From assembly GCA_948470475.1 (NCBI GenBank), contig OX419347.1, positions 1,014,501-1,078,500 on the forward strand: a stretch of DNA of 64,000 nucleotides. Direction: 5' to 3'. A program made the translations under genes and the position numbers. Below, piece after piece: positions 60,001 to 64,000 of this stretch (the stretch's first letter is position 1; the number at the start of each line of letters is the position of its first letter). This DNA is from Galaxea fascicularis. Its lineage: Eukaryota; Cnidaria; Anthozoa; Scleractinia; Euphylliidae. A model generated the notes under the pieces. That model was not told the origin of the DNA, searched no databases, and saw only the letters and a list, made by a program, of their open reading frames with translations.

Positions 60001-62165
60001 CGACTACGAACACATCGACGTTGCTATTGACAAAGGCAATAGCAACTAAATACCATCAATCGCAATCATCGTCTGGAGGCTCCCTGAGTGTTTCAACAGT
60101 TGTGCCAATAGTTGTTGACACAGAAACACTTTTGGTTTCACCAGATGCCAAATTTTTTCAGCTTAGGAGCGCATCCCACCAGATACGCATATGAAACTTT
60201 GTAACTCATCATTGAAGACAAATAAAACTTTCACAACACATTCTTTAATGCTGTTGGTGTGGTTCTTTTAACACTACTCAAGTTAAAGTACTAACAAAAT
60301 TTTATTGCAGGGTTTCATTTTTGGCACATTTTGATCGCGTCTTCAGTATCTCCGAACTCTACAAAATAAACAATATTGCTTCCACAGCTACTAATGCAGG
60401 TGCTTGTTTTGCAGGAACTAATTTTTTTTTATTTTCAGGGTCGCAAAATAAATATTCAAACAATACTAATCTTCATTTTATTTCAGGATGTTTTAACTTT
60501 TAACGCATTAAAGGCAACACAGTTAAAATAATTCTCATGTAAATCTTTTAGGAACCGGCATTAATAAAACAAAGAAAAAACTGTTGTCCGTGTGGTTTCT
60601 CTTACTGTAAACAACTGATATCTTAACTTTTTCTTTCAGCAACTTTCTTAATTGCAGGGCGTCGGTGAAAAGGTCATAAAAGGAATCTAGGAAAATGTTC
60701 CATGAGTGATGCTGTGTTAAAAAACTGTAAACCAGAAACAATAAAGGAATGAAAACCTGTTGTCACTTGTTCTTTCTTAACAAATATTCAGTCAAGAGTA
60801 ACCTTGATTTTTTTTTCAGGATCATTTTGTCTTTAGGTTACAGAAAGAAGATATTAGCCCAAGCGGCCAGTTTTCACAAGGTAAGTCTTGAGATAAGGCT
60901 CTGAACTGACTTCTACTAACCTGTTTGTGTGCTTAGATTCCAGATACTCCTGATACAGTACAAAACGGCAAGGTCAGCCTGGTAGAGAGATTCCTACAGA
61001 GGTGGATTGTAAGCACAGTGTAAGATATAAACCCAAGATTTGTATGCAGAATGTGAGAAATCAAACCAAAACCAAGAGCTTTGACATCTATTTTGTTCAT
61101 GCAGGTACATGTCTAGTTATGACTACAATACATGTTACATAATGTTACATGTAGGTTACAGCTGTTACAGGAAGGAAGGAGAAAAAGCTGAGATGAAGAC
61201 ATTTATTTAGCAAAGCTGGATGGGATTCAAACCCATGGAAAAAAGAAATTAGCTCTTTTAAGACATGTCTACCTCACTAGGTAGTCCAGGAAAGGAAAGA
61301 CAACAAAATTATTATAGTGTATTGATTTTATTACTGGGATTCAAACCCATGGAAAAGAAGAGCTCTGACTGCATCAGTTAGCATTTTCCTTAACTTTTGA
61401 AATTGCAAAAATTATTACTACTCTAACTTGTCTGTATTATTAGCGCAGGATATTTCAGAATTCATTGAAACTGGTATGCCTGAGACAATCAAGCTTGATC
61501 ATGGATATAGTAGGTGTCTCCTTTGTTGGAAATGTTATCTATGGCTGATGAGACCACTTAAGTGAGTGACAGATTGTTTCAAAGGTTGCATCTGAAGTCA
61601 TCTAAGCTGTGCATCGGTTGTCTTTAATATTGTTCCTTTCTATGAGTCAGGTTGTTTTCTGCTTTGTAAGAAGCTTTTCTTACAAAGACTTATGGTAGTG
61701 CTTTAATTCAAGGTGCTTTCCAACCTGGCATGGTTACCTGCAAGGATTTTCTAGGACTGAGGGTTAAGGAACCCAAGGCAGTATTGCTAGGCTGGGGAGG
61801 CCAGAAAATACAAGAGAACCTCAATTCTGTTATAATATTTCAAGAGATAACCTGGAATTTTGATGAAGCTATCTTAATGGTTTCTTTTGACTTATGTGGT
61901 TCTCTCGCTAGCCATATGTGCTTCAGGTTTGTTTACTTTACAATTGAGAGTTAAATGACCCAGGCCTGGTACAATGTCATGTGTTGGTGCAGAATTCCAT
62001 AATTATTTCCCTGTTGTGCATCAAAGACCAAACAGGAGTTATCATGGTCTTCCCAATCTCCTTACTTTTCCATCCCTTGGTTGGCTTTAAGGGAGGAGAG
62101 ACTGAGAAGCTTGCCATCTCATCTAGTATTGAGGAAAATGCCCTTGGTTGTTGTGTCAAATAAAG
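57003..62165 (+). repeat. Array unit U5, partial and mosaic
   Basis: U2-type sequence until about 57580, then U1-type from about 57610 to 58.5 kb, then a more diverged version to about 62165 where homology in unit order stops. It retains the 109-bp inverted repeat (59320-59428) and the tRNA-like segments. Confidence 0.9.
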
Positions 62166-64000
62166 GCTGATGTCTGCTAAACTGTGTCATTTCCAACCCA
62201 TGAATCTGAAGATTCCCTCCGCCTGAAGAACTCTTACAATCAGTGAGAACAACATGTTGATCATGTCGGCTTTAATGAAAGGGTTCATCTCAATGATTGA
62301 ATGTTTGCGCTTAGCTTCAAACTCAGCCTGATTCTTTAACTCTCTTTCTTGAAAAGGAGTTATTTGCTGTCCAGCAGAACTTGATATTTCACTCATCAGC
62401 AAACTCTCCAGGCCACAAGTCAGTCTACCCTTCTGAAAGATTATGTTGATCTCCTTGAACAGATATAACTGTTCACACACAGTATAATTGTGTATTTGAC
62501 TCCAACAACACACTTTTAGATGGTTGCACAAATCTTTCAAAAGAAGATGGTGTGATTTACAAGATTCCTTCTGAGTCAGGCAAAATCTGCATTGAGGAAA
62601 CAAGGATTACAACAGAAATATATTAACTCACCTATGCTAGTACACTCTCTGCTTCCGAGCTCAGCAATGAAACCAGTCACAGCCTGCTTTGGAGAGAAGT
62701 TAGTCTCAGATATGGACTCTCACTGGCACAACGTCATAGAGGGAAGCAAGCCATGAAAACCCATCTTGATAGCCTGTGAAGGGATTATAGAATTAAAACT
62801 CCAGAAGTATGGAAATGCAAACGAAGGGTGATTTTTACAGCAGAAAGAGAGAAAGAGAGGCCTCTGAAGTGCTCCTAAAATGATTAACTGTTCTTTTCCT
62901 CATTTGTGTAGAGGGTGTTGATCTAAGTATCCCACTTTATATCTTGTGGTGCATTTCCTTCTTGTCAGCAGTCATAGAAGACTTCATTCTAAGGTAACAG
63001 TAGCTTACCAAAATCAGTTGCAAGTCATACTAATGGTAGTGCTTTGCATGAGGTTACCACCAGGGGACCTTGAGTGGCATTGACACCTTGTCGGAAATTA
63101 GGAAGTTGTGATGCACAGGTTTTAATAGGGTAGGGAGAAAACTCAAGCACTAACATGAGAATCTTGCTAACTTCAATCTGAGAAAGAAACTAGGGCCATG
63201 AATGGTGACCTGCACTCAGTCTGACATGTATGGCGTCAACAAGAGAAGTTCTACTTCCAGATGACGACTGAAAACTTCTGATAGAATGCTAGGTTTAAAA
63301 CACGCAAGACAGCAAGTTCTTCATCCTTGTGGTGACTGCAAAATTCTGATAGAACTCCTCCTTTTCCTGAGAAACAAAGCACATTATGGTGGTGCAAGTG
63401 GTGAGAAGACTAACTGGGCCTCACATAATACTGAGGCGGATTAGGGAGGAAAATTACTCAAGTACACTATACCGCCATCTCAAGCAACTTCCATTCATAA
63501 CTGTTGATCGTGCCAACTTCAAAGTGACAAAGTAGGGTCTTGAATAGTCTGGTGTGAACAATTTTAAACCCAAGTGAAGCCTATGCATGTAAACACTCAC
63601 TGGTACACATGAGAGCCAAGGAGGCTAAACAGCTACAGTCTGTAAGAAGCATGGATACCCACAATCAAAGGAACCAAAAGGATATTGGTACAGAAGTGGA
63701 GAGAGAGAGAGGTGAGGCCCTAGAGTATTTGGAGAGGGAAACAAGTTTGGCATCCTCCATATAATATTTTGTGGTGCACTTACCTCTTACAGCAGTGGCA
63801 GATATTTAGCACCTGCAGCAGATGTAGTAAACTTGTCTTGCTCTAAAAGGATCTTGTGAATGCGTTGTGCCTTTCTTGAGGAGAGGCTCTTGAAAATTAT
63901 GTTGTGCTTAATCCAGTTGAATCACCTATTTAGTGGCACAAAGGTCTGAGCAAGTGACTGTGCTTTCACCAGAACAGATGTTTCTATGCTGAACAATCCA
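62166..64000. repeat. Right flank: rearranged older relatives of the unit's internal modules
   Basis: After the U5 homology ends, 62190-63110 is a diverged relative of unit module B (U1 22960-23960). Then 63190-64000 matches module A (U1 about 22064-22870) closely. In the units A precedes B; here B precedes A. The intervening unit segment (U1 about 21320-22060) is missing. This may be the older arrangement from which the 9.27-kb unit arose. The window ends inside module A. Confidence 0.75.
62238..62586 (-). CDS. Candidate minus-strand exon of unknown function (intact where the array copies are broken)
   Basis: The minus frame is open for 138 codons (62187-62603). Within it, 62586 to 62238 is bounded by an acceptor CTCAATGCAG and a donor ATT|GTAAGA, giving 116 codons. 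Strings include CKSHHLLLKDLCNHLK, GRLTCGLESLL and AEFEAKRKHSIIEMNPF, a largely helical, charged profile. The homologous stretch in U1-U4 (for example 23026-23229, with GSVTCGLEALL and SASFEAKLLQSL) is shorter and broken by stops upstream. I do not recognise the family. Chance retention of an open frame remains possible. Confidence 0.3.

Larger units (their letters stand above)
15884..62165 (+). repeat. Tandem array of a 9.27-kb unit (four complete copies, one partial)
   Basis: The same sequence recurs head to tail. Using AACTAAGATGAAAG as an anchor, units begin at 16142, 25416, 34687, 44293 and 57003. Spacings are 9274, 9271, 9606 and 12710. The two long ones are explained by a 326-bp duplication (U3) and a 3.4-kb retrotransposon (U4). 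U1-U4 differ by scattered single bases and small indels, and U5 is more diverged. The left edge fades within 15.9-16.1 kb and the right edge lies at about 62.17 kb. The period is far longer than a classical satellite and suggests a segmental tandem duplication. Confidence 0.97.

Noticed and set aside
15884..62165. The array as rDNA, a histone cluster or a Helitron/Polinton array.
   Set aside because: No rRNA, histone, Rep/helicase, integrase or polymerase-B motif could be seen in the unit on either strand.

Overview
The window reads as nuclear DNA of a multicellular animal. It has short exons with GT..AG borders and long AT-rich introns, a Pol III tRNA gene, many small palindromic elements, a tRNA-derived SINE and an intact APE-type non-LTR retrotransposon. 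A cnidarian, probably a stony coral or sea anemone, is my best guess from the look of the mobile elements. This is an inference, not something the sequence proves. No bacterial operon, CRISPR array or rRNA is visible.

Left third (1-14 kb): the minus strand carries the 5' part of an ankyrin-repeat gene. Its first exon is 1793-2086, followed by 258-351, then 1-135 running off the window edge; splice phases agree throughout. Further upstream on the same strand are four short exon-like segments (about 5.5, 7.0, 9.4 and 11.4 kb). Each starts with ATG-Glu in a good Kozak context and shares an acidic (D/E)-x-F-x-L core. Three end in phase 0 at a donor; the 7.0-kb one has lost its donor. A fifth, unrelated candidate lies at 6.4 kb. 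They could be alternative first exons for the ankyrin exons or relics of a small exon family. Between them lie a tRNA-Ala(AGC) gene, two full copies and one remnant of a 156-bp hairpin element, three other inverted-repeat elements, a retrotransposon tail and a truncated SINE.

Middle (13.9-16.1 kb): a CpG-rich stretch with E2F-like, CCAAT and E-box motifs precedes a 10-codon plus-strand first exon (14476-14505). It is in phase with a Q/N/S/T-rich exon (15884-16141) that has one in-frame TAA.

Right three quarters (about 15.9-62.2 kb): a head-to-tail array of a 9.27-kb unit, with four complete copies (anchors 16142, 25416, 34687, 44293) and a partial, more diverged fifth (57003 to about 62165). 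U1-U4 are nearly identical. U3 carries a private 326-bp tandem duplication. U4 carries a 3.4-kb CR1/L2-like retrotransposon (49715-53137) with an intact 1075-residue ORF and a 6-bp target-site duplication. U5 is a mosaic of U2-type and U1-type sequence. Each unit holds decayed-looking coding traces, tRNA-like segments on the minus strand and a 109-bp inverted repeat; I could not identify any intact known gene in the unit. After 62.2 kb the sequence continues into older, rearranged relatives of the unit's internal modules, including a 138-codon minus-strand frame.
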